Positions 1-10,804 of a DNA stretch of 64,000 nucleotides are shown here, in pieces. Origin of the DNA: Platanthera guangdongensis (Eukaryota; Streptophyta; Magnoliopsida; Asparagales; Orchidaceae). The stretch is taken from positions 117,601,895 through 117,665,894 of the forward strand of contig CM077160.1 in NCBI GenBank assembly GCA_039583875.1, in the 5' to 3' direction. A program made the translations under genes and the position numbers. Every line of letters begins with the position of its first letter. Positions within the stretch are counted from its first letter, which is position 1. The notes below the pieces were generated by a model. That model was not told where the DNA came from and searched no databases. It saw only the letters and a list, made by a program, of their open reading frames with translations.

Positions 1-458
1 AACTCTCTCACCCCCTCACTGTACAAAGGGTTCTTTAACTCTCTTCAAAAGTTATTCCTTGGTTGCAAGTCACCTGATCAAAAGACTTGGGTTAGTTTTT
101 GAGCACCTGATCAAAATCTCATTGGTGGCAGTCACCTGATCAAAACCTGTTAGTAGATTCCTACCAGGGTGGTAGAAGAGTGGATGTACCCAGGTTGCGG
201 AATCACTATAAAAATTCGTGTGTTGTCTGGCTACCCTCTTTCCTTTTTGTTCTTGCTGTGCCTGTATTAGTTAGTTTAACTTTGCTTTTGTTGTGCCTTT
301 GGTAGATTAGTTTATTTTAGGTTACTCTTTTACTTACAGCAAATTCTGGTATAAAATAGCTTTCCTACTCTGAAATTTTTTTTATTAACAGTAAAAAGAT
401 TTTAAAATACTCTATTCACCCCCACTCTAGAGTATATCAGGTCTAACCCTCTCTTTCA
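1..458 (+). mobile_element. 3' end of a Sirevirus-like Copia LTR
   Basis: This stretch aligns by eye with the last part of the Copia-6 LTRs (59220-59629 and 63120-63530). Shared landmarks are the three CCTGATCAAAA boxes, the GTGGATGTACCC and GAACCACTATA blocks, and the CTATTCACCCCC...TCTAGAGTATA terminus ending in CTTTCA. No PBS follows. Instead, bases 459-480 match the last 22 bases of the LTR at 4367-5162. The simplest reading is that this Copia inserted into the 5' LTR of the next element, about 22 bp from its end. The rest of the Copia lies left of the window. Confidence 0.8.
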
Positions 459-535
459 GACCGATTTCTCGGTTTCAACATCATGGTGCAGTGAGCGTGG
501 AGAGTGACCAGCACAGAAGATCTCGGGAGAGTGTC

Positions 536-982
536 ATGGCTGGAGGTCAGGGAGGTAGTGATGATATCGGGGAGCTCCCTAACCCAGGACCCTTTGTGGG
601 GAGGGAAGAGATCATGGTATCCATCCAAGGCATCTTGGAGATGCTGCGAAGTATTGCTCCTCGGGGTGGCGGCTTCACCCCAGCCTCCCAGGAGCTAGCT
701 CCTCCCCTTCTCGATGAGTCGACTCCCATGGGTCTAGGCGAGATGATCCCAACAGCAGGAGATGGAAGTGCACCAGGAAGAAGGCCCAAGAAGGAGAGGA
801 TGGGAGATGAGATCGAACGAGACATCAGCGGCCAGGAGTTGTTCTCCAGCCCGGCAAGTGCCAGCCTTCCAAAGGTAGCTGTTGCAAAGGAAGGAGACAA
901 AGGACGGAGGGCAGAGAACGAGGAAGAGCAAAAACTCTCTCTTGATCTCGTGGAAGAGCTCAGGGATTTGGCGATGGTCTGA
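536..982 (+). CDS. Unknown ORF in the non-autonomous element, possible gag N-terminus
   Basis: An open frame of about 148 codons starts at ATG 536 (MAGGQGGSDDIGELPN...) and ends at TGA 980-982. The same frame is open slightly further upstream from a GTG. I do not recognise a domain. The product would be hydrophilic, rich in Glu, Lys, Gly and Pro, with a charged C-terminal third and no membrane segment or zinc knuckle. It lies just inside the presumed 5' LTR, where a gag gene would be expected, and is followed by non-coding DNA and tandem repeats. It may be a gag remnant or an element-specific leader ORF. Function unknown. Confidence 0.35.
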   Translation: MAGGQGGSDDIGELPNPGPFVGREEIMVSIQGILEMLRSIAPRGGGFTPASQELAPPLLDESTPMGLGEMIPTAGDGSAPGRRPKKERMGDEIERDISGQELFSSPASASLPKVAVAKEGDKGRRAENEEEQKLSLDLVEELRDLAMV

Positions 983-1214
983 CAAGAGGAGGTCAAGCGT
1001 CGAATGACGATGTAGGTCTTGAAGTCGGGAGGGTGCCACCTCCAGGATGTGGACGAGATATCCCTTGATCGTGCCGGATGTGGTGATGATTTAAAGAGAT
1101 TTTACCCATAACAATTTTTCTTTGTTACATTTTTTATTGTTGTACAATACTTGCAATTTTGATGTGCCCTTTTGATATGATGAGAGTGCAGGTGTCTTTT
1201 TTCATGGCCTCAAG
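983..1214. other. Short non-coding spacer before tandem repeats
   Basis: AT-rich non-coding sequence between the unknown ORF and the tandem repeat block. I see no ORF, promoter or repeat here. Confidence 0.5.
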
Positions 1215-3715
1215 AGAGGAAGGGGAGCATGGAGACCCCGAGCAGACCCACTGACCAGGCTCCCATCTAGCTGGCAAGGCTGTAGGCTCACTCGGATGTT
1301 GGAGATGGATTGGAGAGGAGACCCCGAGCAGACACGCTAACCATGCTCTCATCTAGCTAACAGGGTTGTAGGCTCACTCGGTGGTTGGAGATGGATTGGA
1401 GAGGAGACCCCGAGCAGACCCGCTGACCAGGCTCGTATTTAGCTGGCATGGCTGTAGGCTCACTCGGTGGTTGGAGATGGTTTGGTTTGGTTTGGAGAGG
1501 AGACCCCGAGCAGACCTGCTGACCAGGCTCCCATCTAGTTGGCAGAGCTGTGGACTCACTCGGATTTTGGAGATGGATTGGAGAGGAGAACCCGAGAAGA
1601 ACCGCTGACCAAGTTCTCATCTAGCTGGCAGGGCTGTAAGCTCACTCGGTTGTTGGAGATGGATTGGAGAGGAGACCCCGAGCAGACCCGCTAACCAGGC
1701 TCGCATCTAGCTGGCAGGGCTATAGGCTCACTCGGTTGTTGGAGATGGTTTGGTTTGGAGAGGAGACCCCGAGCAGACCCGGTGACCAGGCTCTAATCTA
1801 GTTTGCCGGGTTGTAGTCTCACTTGGTGGTTGGAGATGATTTGGTTTGGAGAGGAGACCCAGAGCAGACCTGCTGACCAAGCTCCTATCTAGCTGGCAGG
1901 GCTGTAGGCTCACTCGGATGTTGGAGATGGATTGGAGAGGAGACCCCGAGCAGACCCACTGACCAGGCTCTCATTTAGCTGGCAGGGCTGTAGGATCATT
2001 CGGTGGTTGGAGATTGATTGGAGAGGAGACCACGAGCAGACCCACTGAACAGGCTCGCATCTAGCTAGCAGGGATGTAGGCTCACTCGGTGGTTGGAGAT
2101 GGTTTGGTTTAGAGAGGAGACCCCGAGCAGACCCACTAACTAGGATCCCATCTAGCTGGCAGGGCTACAGGCTCACTCGGAGGTTGGAGATGGATTGGAG
2201 AGGAGACCCTGAGCAGACCCGCTGACCAGGCTCTCATCAAGCTGGCAGGGCTGTAGGCTCACTCGGTGGTTGAAGATGGATTGGAGAGGAGACCCCGAGC
2301 AGACCCGCTGACCACGCTCTCATCTAGCTGGCAGGGTTGTAGGCTCACTCGGTGGTTGGAGAGGGATTGGAGAGGAGACCCCGAGCAGACCCGTTGACCA
2401 GACTCGCATCTAGCTGGCAGGGCTGTAGGATCACACGGTGGCTGGAGATGGTTTGGTTTGGAGAGGAGACCCAGAGCAGACCCGCTGACGACGCTCTCAT
2501 CTAGCTGGTAGGGCTGTAGGCTCACTCGGTGGTTGGAGATGGTTTGGTTTGGAGAGGGGACCCCGAGCAGACCCGCTGACCAGGATCTCATCTAGCTGGC
2601 AGGGCTGTAGGCTCACTCAGTGGTTGGAGATGGTTTGGAGAGGAGACCCCGAGCAGACCCGCTGACCAGGCTCTCATTTAGCAGGCAGGGTTGTAGGCTC
2701 ACTCGGTGATTGAAGATGGTTTAGAGAGGAGACCCCGAGCAGACCCGCTGACTAGGCTCCCATCTAGCTGGCAGGGCTGTATGCTCACTCGATGGTTAGA
2801 GATGATTTGTAGAGGATACCACGAGCAAACCCGCTGACCGGGCTCCCATCTAGCTAGCAGGGTTGTTGGATCACTCAGAGGTTGGAGATGATTTGAAGAG
2901 GAGACCCCGAGCGGACCCGCTGACCAGGCTCCCATCTAGCTGGCAGGGCTGTAGGCTCACTCGGAGGTTGGAGAAGATTTGGAGAGGAGATCCCGAGCAG
3001 ACCCACTGACCAAGCTCTCACCTAGCTGGCAGGGCTGTAGGCTCACTCGGTGGTTGGAGATGGATTGGAGAGGAGACCCCGAGCAGACCCGTTGACCAGA
3101 CTCGCATCTAGCTGGTAGGGCTGTAGGATCACACGATGGTTGGAGATGGTTTGGTTTGGAGAGGAGACCCCGAACAGACCCGCTGACGAGTCTCTCATCT
3201 AGCTAGTAGGGTTGTAGGCTCACTCGGTGGTTGGAGATGGTTTGGTTTGGAGAGGGGACCCCGAGCAGACCTGCTGACCAGGCTCTCATCTAGTTGGCAG
3301 GGCTGTAGGCTCACTCGGAGGTTGGAGATGGTTTGGAGAGGAGACCCCGAGCAGACCCGCTGACGAGGATCTCATCTGGCCGGCAGTGTTGTAGGCTCAC
3401 TCGGTGATTGGAGATGGTTTAGAGAGGAGACCCCGAGCAGACCCGCTGACTAGGCTCCCATCTAGCTGGCAGGGTTGTAGGCTCACTCGATGGTTAGAGA
3501 TGATTTGGAGAGGAGACCACGAGCAAACCCGCTGACCAGGCTCCCATCTAGCTAGCAGGGTTGTAGCCTCACTCAGAGGTTGAAGATGATTTGAAGAGGA
3601 GACCCCGAGCGGACCCGCTGACCAGGCTCCCATCTAGCTGGCAGGGCTGTAGGCTCACTCGGAGGTTGGAGAGGAGACCCCGAGCAGACCCGCTGACCAG
3701 GCTCCCATTAGCTGG
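1215..3715 (+). repeat. Tandem array of ~86-bp units (about 29 copies)
   Basis: The unit contains GAGACCCCGAGCAGACCC, CTGACCAGGCTC, TCTAGCTGGCAGGG and CTGTAGGCTCACTCGG in fixed order. Spacing of the GAGCAGACC block is close to 86 bp. Some units are about 8-10 bp longer because GGTTT is duplicated. Counting that block gives about 29 units. Units differ by scattered substitutions. The array lies in the presumed 3' non-coding part of the element. Confidence 0.95.
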
Positions 3716-4110
3716 AAGGGTTGGTTGATCTCTCAGAGAGGTGAGTAGAGCTCACCTCAGGATGATTCTGCTGCCAGGATCCCACTAGCTGGCAGGGCTG
3801 GTTGATCTCTCGGAGAGGTGAGTAGGTCTTACCTCGGGATGATTCCGCTGCCAGGCTCCCACTAGCTGGCAGGGTTGGTTGATCTCTCGGAGGGGGGAGT
3901 AGAGCTCACCTCGGGATGATTACACTGCCAGGCTCCCACTAGCTGGCATGACTGGTTGATCTCTTGGACGGGTGAGTAGACCTTGCACCGAGGCCGTCTC
4001 GTCATCTAGGCTCCCACTAGCTGGCTTGACAGATTGATCCGTCACGGAGGCCAAGTGTTTTTTACCCCGAGGTCGTCTCGTCATCCAGTCTCCCATTAGC
4101 TGGCATGAGA
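3700..4110 (+). repeat. Second tandem array, ~77-bp units (about 5 copies)
   Basis: Units contain CCAGGCTCCCACTAGCTGGC, GGTTGATCTCTCGGAGAGG and ACCTCGGGATGATT. They share the CTCCCA..TAGCTGGCAGGG segment with the 86-bp array, so the two arrays appear related. The last two units diverge (CCGAGGCCGTCTCGTCATC). Confidence 0.85.
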
Positions 4111-4366
4111 GGTTTACCCCCGGAAGGCCAAGTATTTTCGGCTGCAAGAAGAATAAGCCGCGAATACGTTGGGTTGGACGTTTCTTTCCGAATGTATAAC
4201 CCACTCGAAAAGAGCGGGAATTGTGTACAACCCCGTATTCGCGAGGAAAGGGCCCCAAACAAGGCGCAAGACTTGGTGCACGTTTCTATGTTTTTGGGAG
4301 TTTTGCCCTCTTGAAGGCCAATTTTGGGTGGACTTGCGTAATATACTAGTAGAGGGAGGAAATATT
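4111..4366. other. Non-coding region before the 3' LTR
   Basis: Non-coding sequence with no convincing ORF. It ends in the purine-rich run AGAGGGAGGAAATATT at 4351-4366, a plausible polypurine tract for the LTR that follows. Confidence 0.5.
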
Positions 4367-4464
4367 TGTCTCCCCCCTGAGGCCCCTTTGAAGAGTCGCT
4401 CAAGCCCCAGGCCGCCCAAGCCGCCTCAGCCATGCCAGGCCGCCCAAGCTGCCTCAACCCACCT

Positions 4465-4830
4465 CGAGTGAACGTTTCATTGTACTCGAGTGAACGTTTC
4501 ACTGTACTCCAGTGAACGTTTCACTGTACTCCAGTGAACGTTTCACTGTACTCCACTGAATGTTTTATTCTACTTGAGTGATCGTTTCATTGTACTTGAG
4601 TGAACGTTTCACTGTACTCCAGTGAACATTTCACTGTACTCAAGTGATCGTTTCATTGTACTTGAGTGAACATTTCACTGTACTCCAGTGAACGTTTCAC
4701 TGTACTCGAGTGATTGTTTCACTGTACTCGAGTGATTGTTTCATTGTACTTGAGTGAACATTTCACTGTACTCTAGTGAATGTTTCACTATACTGGAGTG
4801 ATCGTTTCATTGTACTCGAGTGAACTGGGT
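4465..4830 (+). repeat. 22-bp tandem word array in LTR U3 (about 16 copies)
   Basis: The 22-bp unit carries two small inverted repeats: GTGAA-CGT-TTCAC and TACTCGAGTG (CTCGAG core). Copies alternate CTCGAGTG, CTCCAGTG and CTTGAGTG, and AACG, ATCG or ATTG. The array ends about 65 bp upstream of the TATA box. Confidence 0.95.
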
Positions 4831-4895
4831 TCTGAGTTCATCGAACTCTATGGCGTTGAGTGGAGGTTGGTTATTTGCAGGCAATTCCCAGAAAA

Positions 4896-4906
4896 CTATA
4901 AATAGG
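4896..4906 (+). promoter_or_regulatory. TATA box of the LTR promoter
   Basis: CTATAAATAGG is a near-consensus plant TATA box. It is placed directly after the word array and about 255 bp before the LTR end. Confidence 0.75.
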
Positions 4907-5162
4907 CCCTTTGGGGTACTTGGAGAGCATCACTTCTTCACTCTCTCTTCATCCTCCAAGACACCTAGCTCAGCATTTGCTAGGGAGGGGGAGATTGCCA
5001 AGTTCTTTTGGGTGTGAGGTGGGATCTCCACGCTAGAGCCGAGGGTTTGTTCCTAGTTTCCTGAGCCTTTGGTCTGTGACATTTGCCTGAGTGCAATAAG
5101 TGTGGGGTCACCCCTTTCAAGGGACCCCGAACTCCACAGAGACTGATTTCTAGGTTTCAACA

Positions 5163-7297
5163 TACTGCATGTCATGTCCTCAATAGGGCCTCTATCACCA
5201 AACTCCACAAGAAAACTCCCTATGAGATGTTGAAAGGTAGAAAACCAAACCTGAGCTATCTAAGAATCTTTGGTAGTAAGTTCTATGTACTCCACAATGG
5301 AAAGTCCTATGTGACTAAGTTTGCTTCCAAATCCTTTGGTGGAATTTTTATTGGGTGCAACAATCATAGCAAAGCCTATAGGATCTACAACTTGAAAAGC
5401 CAAGTTGTAGAAGAATCAGTTCATGTAGTCTTTGATGAGTCTACTATGATTAACAGGGAGCTACCAAGCTCCTCTTATAGTTTTGCAGGTACAGAATAGT
5501 TGATGGACAAACTGACCATCAAGGAAGCATCACCAGTTATATAAGATGAAGTGGATACTCTAGAAGATCTACCTGATACACTGGGAGTGGATGAAGTTCA
5601 ACAAGAGGCTGCACCTGAAGCTGAACCTGTTGCTGAAAGAAGACTGCCACCAGTAGTCAGACACATAAGAGATCATCCAGCACAACAGATAATTAGTGAG
5701 GCAAGCCAAGGAGTAACAAAAAGGAGTAGAAGTCAGAATACTACCATATATTCAAGCTTTCTATCCCAACTAGAGCACAAGAAATTTGAATAAGCCAACA
5801 TAGACCAGTATTGGATTGGAGCTATGCAGGAGGAACTGAACCAATTCAAGAGATGCAAGGTCTGGAAGCTTGTTCGCAGACCATAAGGACATAATGTCAT
5901 TGATGTTAAGTAGATCTACAGAAATAAGCTTGATGAAAATGGCAATATAATAAAGAACAAAGCTTGACTAGTGGCTAAGGGATATAGACAAGAAGAAGGC
6001 ATTGACTTTGATCAAATCTTTTCCCCTGTGGCAAGATTGGAGGCCATCAGACTGTTCCTTGCATATGCTGCACACAAGGGATTCAAGGTCTACGAGATGG
6101 ATGTGAAGACAGCCTTCCTGAATGGTGACTTAAAAAAAAGTTTATGTTGAGCATCCTCCATGTTTTGCAGTTCCTAACTCATCTGATTATGTTTATAGAC
6201 TTAGGAAAGCTCTATATGGGCTGAAGCAAGCCGCTAGAGCATAGTATGAGACTATGTATGGCTTCCTCATTGAGAACAAATTCTCAAGGGGGAAGATAGA
6301 CAAGACCCTATTTTTAAGTGAATCTAAGGGTAAGATCATCCTAGTACAGATCTATGTAGATGACATCATCTTTGGATCTACTGATGACAACCTCTGAAAA
6401 ACGTTTGCTGAACTTATGTCAGGGGAAGTTTGAGATCAGTAGCAAGGGTGAACTTAAGTTCTTCTTGGGCCTCCAAGTAAGATAAACTGATGATGGCTTG
6501 TCCATATCCAAGTCTAAGTTCAGTAAGGAGTTGATAAAGAAATTTGGCATGGATAACTCCTCCACCCTGAGAACTACTACGGGGTCAAGTATGCCTGTAG
6601 GCAAATATGAGACAGGGAAACCTGTTGGTGAACTTTGTATAGAGGGATAATTGGGTCCCTTCTATATCTGATTGCAAGTAGGCCAACCATTATGTATGCT
6701 ACATGTGTTTCTACTAGGTATCAGGCCTGCCCTAAGGAATCTCACTACTCTGCAGTTAAAAGAATCTTGAGGTATCTTAAGGGCACTCCAGATCTTGGCC
6801 TATGGTACCCTAGGAATGGGGAGTTTGAACTAACATGCTATTCAGATACAGATTTTGCAGGCTACAAAGAGGACAGGAAGAACATATCTGGTACCTATCA
6901 GTTTTTGGGAGGGAGAATTGTATCTTGGAGCTGCAAGAAGCAAACCAGTGTTGCAATATCAACTACAGAGTTAGAGTACATCTCAGCAGATAGTTGTTGT
7001 GCTCAGTTATTGTGGATCCAGCACTAGCTTCAAGAGTACAACCTCCAGATAAGTATAACTCCTCTATTTTGTGACTCTACTAGTGCAATCTCAATTGCTA
7101 GGAATCCTATCTCACATAGCAGGACTAAGCACATAGAGATTAGATATCATTTCATTAGGGAGCATGTGGAATGTGAAGACATCACACTTGAGTTTGTTCC
7201 AACAGACAAGCAAGTGACTGACATATTCACAAAGCCACTTGATGAAGCTAAATTTAACACCTTCAAATTTGAGTTGGGTATGTTAAACTTAGTATAG
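5163..7297 (+). pseudogene. Copia-2 pol remnant (integrase C-terminus, RT, RNase H)
   Basis: In order: integrase C-terminal part (KKTPYEMLKGRKPNL, then LRIFGSKFYVL and VVEESVHVVFDES), RT from [14 protein letters not shown] through [11 protein letters not shown] to the catalytic YVDDIIFGSTDD near 6355-6390, and RNase H (YSDTDFAGYKEDRKN, STTELEYISADSC, FCDSTSAISIARNP, RTKHIEIRYHFIREH). It ends at TAG 7295-7297. Several in-frame stops and frameshifts break it, for example stops near 5883, 5911 and 5966, an A-run frameshift near 6133 and a stop after QH at 7024. The RT YVDD motif is intact. Integrase catalytic residues are outside the fragment. Not translatable as it stands. Confidence 0.9.
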
Positions 7298-7713
7298 CTT
7301 CAGTTGTTCATCATCTGGTTGCAAGCTATTTTGTATTTTGTAGATGGAATTATTTTTTAAAGAATTGAAGATTATCCAATTGAGTGGGTGCATGTCTAGC
7401 ACAATTCCAACAATTCACTGCTGCCTAATTGAGGGGGAGCAGATGATAAGATGATCAGATGAATCCTATCAGCTATTTGCTGAAGTTAAAAAGGGGGACG
7501 AAAAGATGAATAGATGATCAGATTAATGTTCTAGTATGCTAGCAACAATTCATGGGAAGTAGGTGCAGTAATGTTCCACTCTACAGGCTGGGAAGTGGGG
7601 TAACTATAGATCACTTCTCAATTACATATTTTTTATATTTATTGCTACATGGTTCTGTGTATGTCATTGACTCACTTGCTTAAGAGTTTGGACTTTCTCA
7701 AATAGGGGGAGAT
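7298..7713 (+). other. Copia-2 3' non-coding region with three PPT-like tracts
   Basis: Purine tracts occur at about 7430-7445 (TTGAGGGGGAGCAG), 7487-7507 (TTAAAAAGGGGGACGAAAAG) and 7699-7713 (CAAATAGGGGGAGAT). The last abuts the LTR and is the functional PPT position. Repeated PPT motifs upstream of the 3' LTR are a reported hallmark of Sireviruses. Confidence 0.75.
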
Positions 7714-7849
7714 TGTTGGGTTCATTGCCCACAATGTCCTAGATTTGAGGAGGTCTATCTTGTCAATAATATACACATATCAATAGATGACTGTGATGGG
7801 ACAGGTAGCCTAAGTGGCTAAGTCAGGTGGTCTGAGAAATTTGGCTAAG

Positions 7850-8115
7850 TACAAATTCATCGAACTAAGCTCAGAGTTTGTCGAGCTAAGCTAATCGTTC
7901 ATCGAACTAAACTCAGAGTTTGTGAAATTTGGCCAAGTATAAATTCATAGAACTGAGTTCAGAATTCGCCGAACACAGTTCAGAGTTGAGTGAGGCGTGG
8001 TCAAAGCCAACATCTTTAAAAGACAGAAATTTGTCCAAGTATAAATTCATAGAACTAAGCTCACTGTTCGTCGAACCCAGTTCAACATTCGTCAAACACA
8101 GTTCAGAGTTGAGTG
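7850..8115 (+). repeat. Word array TTCATCGAACT/AGCTCAGAGTT in Copia-2 LTR
   Basis: Repeated TTCATCGAACTAAGCTCAGA, TTGTCGAGCTAAGC and TTCGTCGAACCCAGTTCA variants. The word TTCGTCGAAC also occurs in the LTR at 36960-38319 and in Copia-6. Confidence 0.85.
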
Positions 8116-8164
8116 AGGCTGGCTGAGACAGTCAATGCCTAAAGTTTGAGAGGCAAAAAAGTGG

Positions 8165-8795
8165 CTAAGTCTGCAGGCATTGAGTGAAGGTCATTCACTC
8201 TATGACATATCCTCTTAATTGTTGAGCAACACTCAGCCAGTCAAAGCCAGCATCTTTAAAAGACAGAAATTTGGCTAAGGCAAAAAGAGTTGAGTGAGGC
8301 GTGGTCACTCAACACTCTCAATGCCATAACGCGGAATTTGTTAAAGAAAAAAGCGTTGAGTGAGGCAAGCTCACTCAACACTGTCAATGCTTAAGATGCT
8401 GAAGAAGCAGAAATGCCTAAGGCAGAAAGCGTTGAGTGCGGCATGTTCACTCAACTCTCTTAATGCCATGCATACAAAAGAGGTTGTAGAAAGGGTTAAG
8501 ACAAAAAGCGTTGAGTGATGAAGATACAATCAACTCTCTCAACTCATAGTAAAGACAGAATTTTGTCTAAGGTGTTTGGCGTTGAGTGATGCTCATTCAC
8601 TCAATGCCAAGCAGCAGAAAGCTGAGAAAGCAAGTTGGCGTTGAGTGAAGCTGAATCACTCAATGCCTAGAAACAGATTTATAATCTAAGTAGTTTGGCG
8701 TTAAGAGAAGGTAACTCACTCAATGCCAAGAGACAGTAAATCTATCTAAGTGATTTGGCGTTGAGTGAAGCTCACTCACTCAATGTCTATACTAC
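8165..8795 (+). repeat. Inverted word array GTTGAGTGA...TCACTCAA in Copia-2 LTR
   Basis: About ten repeats in which GTTGAGTGA (often GCGTTGAGTGAAGC) is followed within a few bases by its inverted partner TCACTCAA, usually followed by TGCC. Each copy can form a short hairpin. Spacing is about 55-75 bp. Confidence 0.9.
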
Positions 8796-9911
8796 TAATA
8801 CTTGAATTTGACTAAGTCTTCAAGTGTTGATTTCAACATGACAAAAAGCCAACCATATTCAAATTGTTAGCGTCAAAGCCACAGTACACAACAAAAGGCA
8901 CCATAAGCCTACTGTACTATAGATAGGCGTTAAAGCAAGATGTAACTAGAAGCTGCAGGTGGGACCCACTGATCTCTAAGAGCCGTTGATCAGCGAACTA
9001 CAAAATGATGAGATGGGATACGACACAAAATAACTTTTAGGGCTTCATAACCTTCAAAAAGTTAACAGCTGAATTCATCTTTCTCGCCATTGCTACATGT
9101 AAAAAAATCTTGAAGCACTCCAGAAAGAAAATTTTAGATAGTTGTTCCGTCTCTATCTGGCACAGCAAGATCAGATACAGTTCTTAAGAAAGAAGAACCT
9201 TCAGCCTGAGGTAGGTTCAGTTAGTTGCTTGAAGACTCAAGATCAATAGATCTTTAATCTTCTACAACAAGTTCAGGAGTAAGCTTCTGAGTTCCTCCAG
9301 CAAAGTTTTCCTCTGCTGTGTGGGGAGATAGAGTAAAAATTTCTCAGCTCTAAGTTGTTCACACAGAGAAATTTCATTGTGTTAAAGTTAAATAAATTAT
9401 TTTTTGTTGTAGGATCCTTCTGGATCTGAGCTGTAGGGCCTTGGACCTGAGGTTGGGCAAATTTTCCTGAACTGTAGGAGAGTGTATCTCTATGAGTTGT
9501 AGGAGCAAGTTTTCTCTGAGGTAGGTCTACCCTCCATAGCCAGAGTGGTAGGGCTTAATTACCTGAGGTAGGTGATACTTGTATCACTGAGTGTAGGCCT
9601 TTGTGGATGAGGTGTTAGTCTTGGAGTAGAATAGGAGATCCTGAGGGATCTGAGGTGTAAGCTCCTTAGAGCATTGATTTGGAGAAGTGCTTTGACTAAC
9701 AAGAAGTTAGCAAGGTGGGAGGAGAGTGGATATACCCATAATTTAGGGAACCACTATAAAAATACCTGTGTACTTTTCTGTGTGTGTGTTTTATTTGCAG
9801 GTTCATAAAAAGCTCTCAATCACATAGTAACTCAAAACGAAATTCAAAAGACTTAGATAAACCTATTCACCCCCTCTAGGTTGCTAGCTATCTTGAAAAC
9901 AAGAACTTTCA

Positions 9912-10804
9912 GCCGGTGCTTGAGATCTTCGTTTGCTAGCGACCGGTCGGCTCTTCATATTCGATGTAGATCTTGGATCGCCGGAGTTCTTCGTTCACAA
10001 ATGGGAGGGAGACAACTGTCTTCTTCTTCGATAGAAACTTGTGGAACAAAGCGCAAGAAAGAGAGACCGAAATGTAGAATGCATGTACTATCATCCTTTC
10101 TTTTTTCATTGTTCTATAGACATAGAAACCAAGGCAGACTTTTATACGTCTTCATAAAAATAGGCTACCGCCGGTAGTAAGACTAGCGCCCGACTATAGG
10201 TTCGTGCGCTTGTTGTGTCAGTTATCATCCAATTCTGGAATAATATTTCAAACGAATCTTTCTCTTTCAAATAGCTAGTGCCACGCAGTAGAAGGTAGCG
10301 CCACGCGGTAGGTCATTACACGACAAATCCTTCTCAAAATGTCTACTGTGGTGTTGTAAGAACTGTCATCTGGCGGTAGGTTGATTTCTCGAGAATTCCT
10401 TCTCGGCATTCATCGAAAGGCTAGAGCGGTGCGGTACGAGCTAGTGCTTGGCGGTAGGTTGATTTCTCGAGAATTCCTTCCGATATTCGTCGAGAGGCTA
10501 GAGCGGAGTGGTAAAGCTAGCGCCAGCGGTAGTTTCCCGAGAGGTTGGCCAAAATAATTCCTTGTGCTAGCGTGTGTGTTAGTGCTAGCGCGACGCGGTA
10601 ATTTCCCGAGCACCCAGTCTAATTAATTCATGGCTACTGCCCCCGACGGTAACTATTACCGCTCGACGTTAGCATCAATAGGAGAGTTCTTCTTCTTTGC
10701 TTGAACCTGTCAACTTGCACACTCTACTAATACAAGACGTGATCAAATACAACCTGAGATTTGATATTCTCAAACATAAAGAATGTGAAACACTGGTTCC
10801 AACA
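9912..10804 (-). mobile_element. Copia-3 3' LTR fragment
   Basis: Matches 18735-19624 closely, starting at GCCGGTGCTTGAGATCTTCG and ending GGTTCCAACA. The part equivalent to 18043-18734 is absent. A TATA-like CTTTTATACG (minus strand TATAAAAG) lies at 10137-10147, and the word array GCTAGCGC/CGCGGTAG with TTTCTCGAGAATTCC occupies about 10185-10610. Confidence 0.9.

Larger units (their letters stand above)
459..5162 (+). mobile_element. Non-autonomous LTR retrotransposon (LARD-like), 5' LTR truncated in window
   Basis: Bases 459-480 (ending TTTCTCGGTTTCAACA) and 5141-5162 (ending TTTCTAGGTTTCAACA) look like the matching ends of two LTRs. Between them are one unknown ORF, two blocks of tandem repeats and an LTR with a TATA box, but no recognisable gag-pol. 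The right end sits directly against Copia integrase sequence at 5163, so the element interrupted Copia-2. Long tandem repeats between the coding region and the 3' LTR are known from Tat/Ogre-type Gypsy elements, so a Tat-derived non-autonomous element is a reasonable guess. No domain proves it. Confidence 0.6.
4367..5162 (+). mobile_element. 3' LTR of the non-autonomous element (~796 bp)
   Basis: Proposed start TGTCTCC just after a purine-rich tract, end TTTCAACA. It contains a 22-bp word array, a TATA box and a transcribed-looking leader. The right boundary is firm because Copia integrase sequence resumes at 5163 and the terminus repeats bases 459-480. The left boundary is inferred from the purine tract and the TG dinucleotide only. 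Confidence 0.6.
5163..9911 (+). mobile_element. Copia-2: Sirevirus-like element, 3' part
   Basis: Contains the C-terminal end of integrase, reverse transcriptase, RNase H, a 3' non-coding region with several PPT-like tracts and a 3' LTR. The 5' part (gag, protease, first part of integrase, 5' LTR) lies left of the window, beyond the element that interrupts it at 5163. Its 3' LTR in turn abuts a fragment of the Copia-3 LTR at 9912, so Copia-2 had inserted into that LTR. Assignment to the Sirevirus (SIRE/Maximus) lineage rests on pol similarity to Copia-4 and on the multiple PPT-like tracts. Confidence 0.8.
7714..9911 (+). mobile_element. Copia-2 3' LTR (~2.2 kb)
   Basis: Starts TGTTGGGTTC right after the PPT and ends ...CTATTCACCCCCTCTAGG...CTTTCA, the same terminal pattern as the Copia-4 LTR (43805-43871). 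Two word arrays lie in the first half. GTGGATATACCC and GAACCACTATAAA blocks near 9730-9760 match other Sirevirus-like LTRs here. At 9912 the sequence switches to the Copia-3 LTR. Confidence 0.85.

Noticed and set aside
1134..3633. Several minus-strand open frames of 60-110 codons across the 86-bp repeats
   Set aside because: They repeat the same peptide (SARGLLSKP-type) because the DNA is tandemly repeated. No start context or domain.
4465..4830. CRISPR-like look of the 22-bp direct repeats
   Set aside because: Contiguous repeats without unique spacers, in a plant LTR next to a TATA box.
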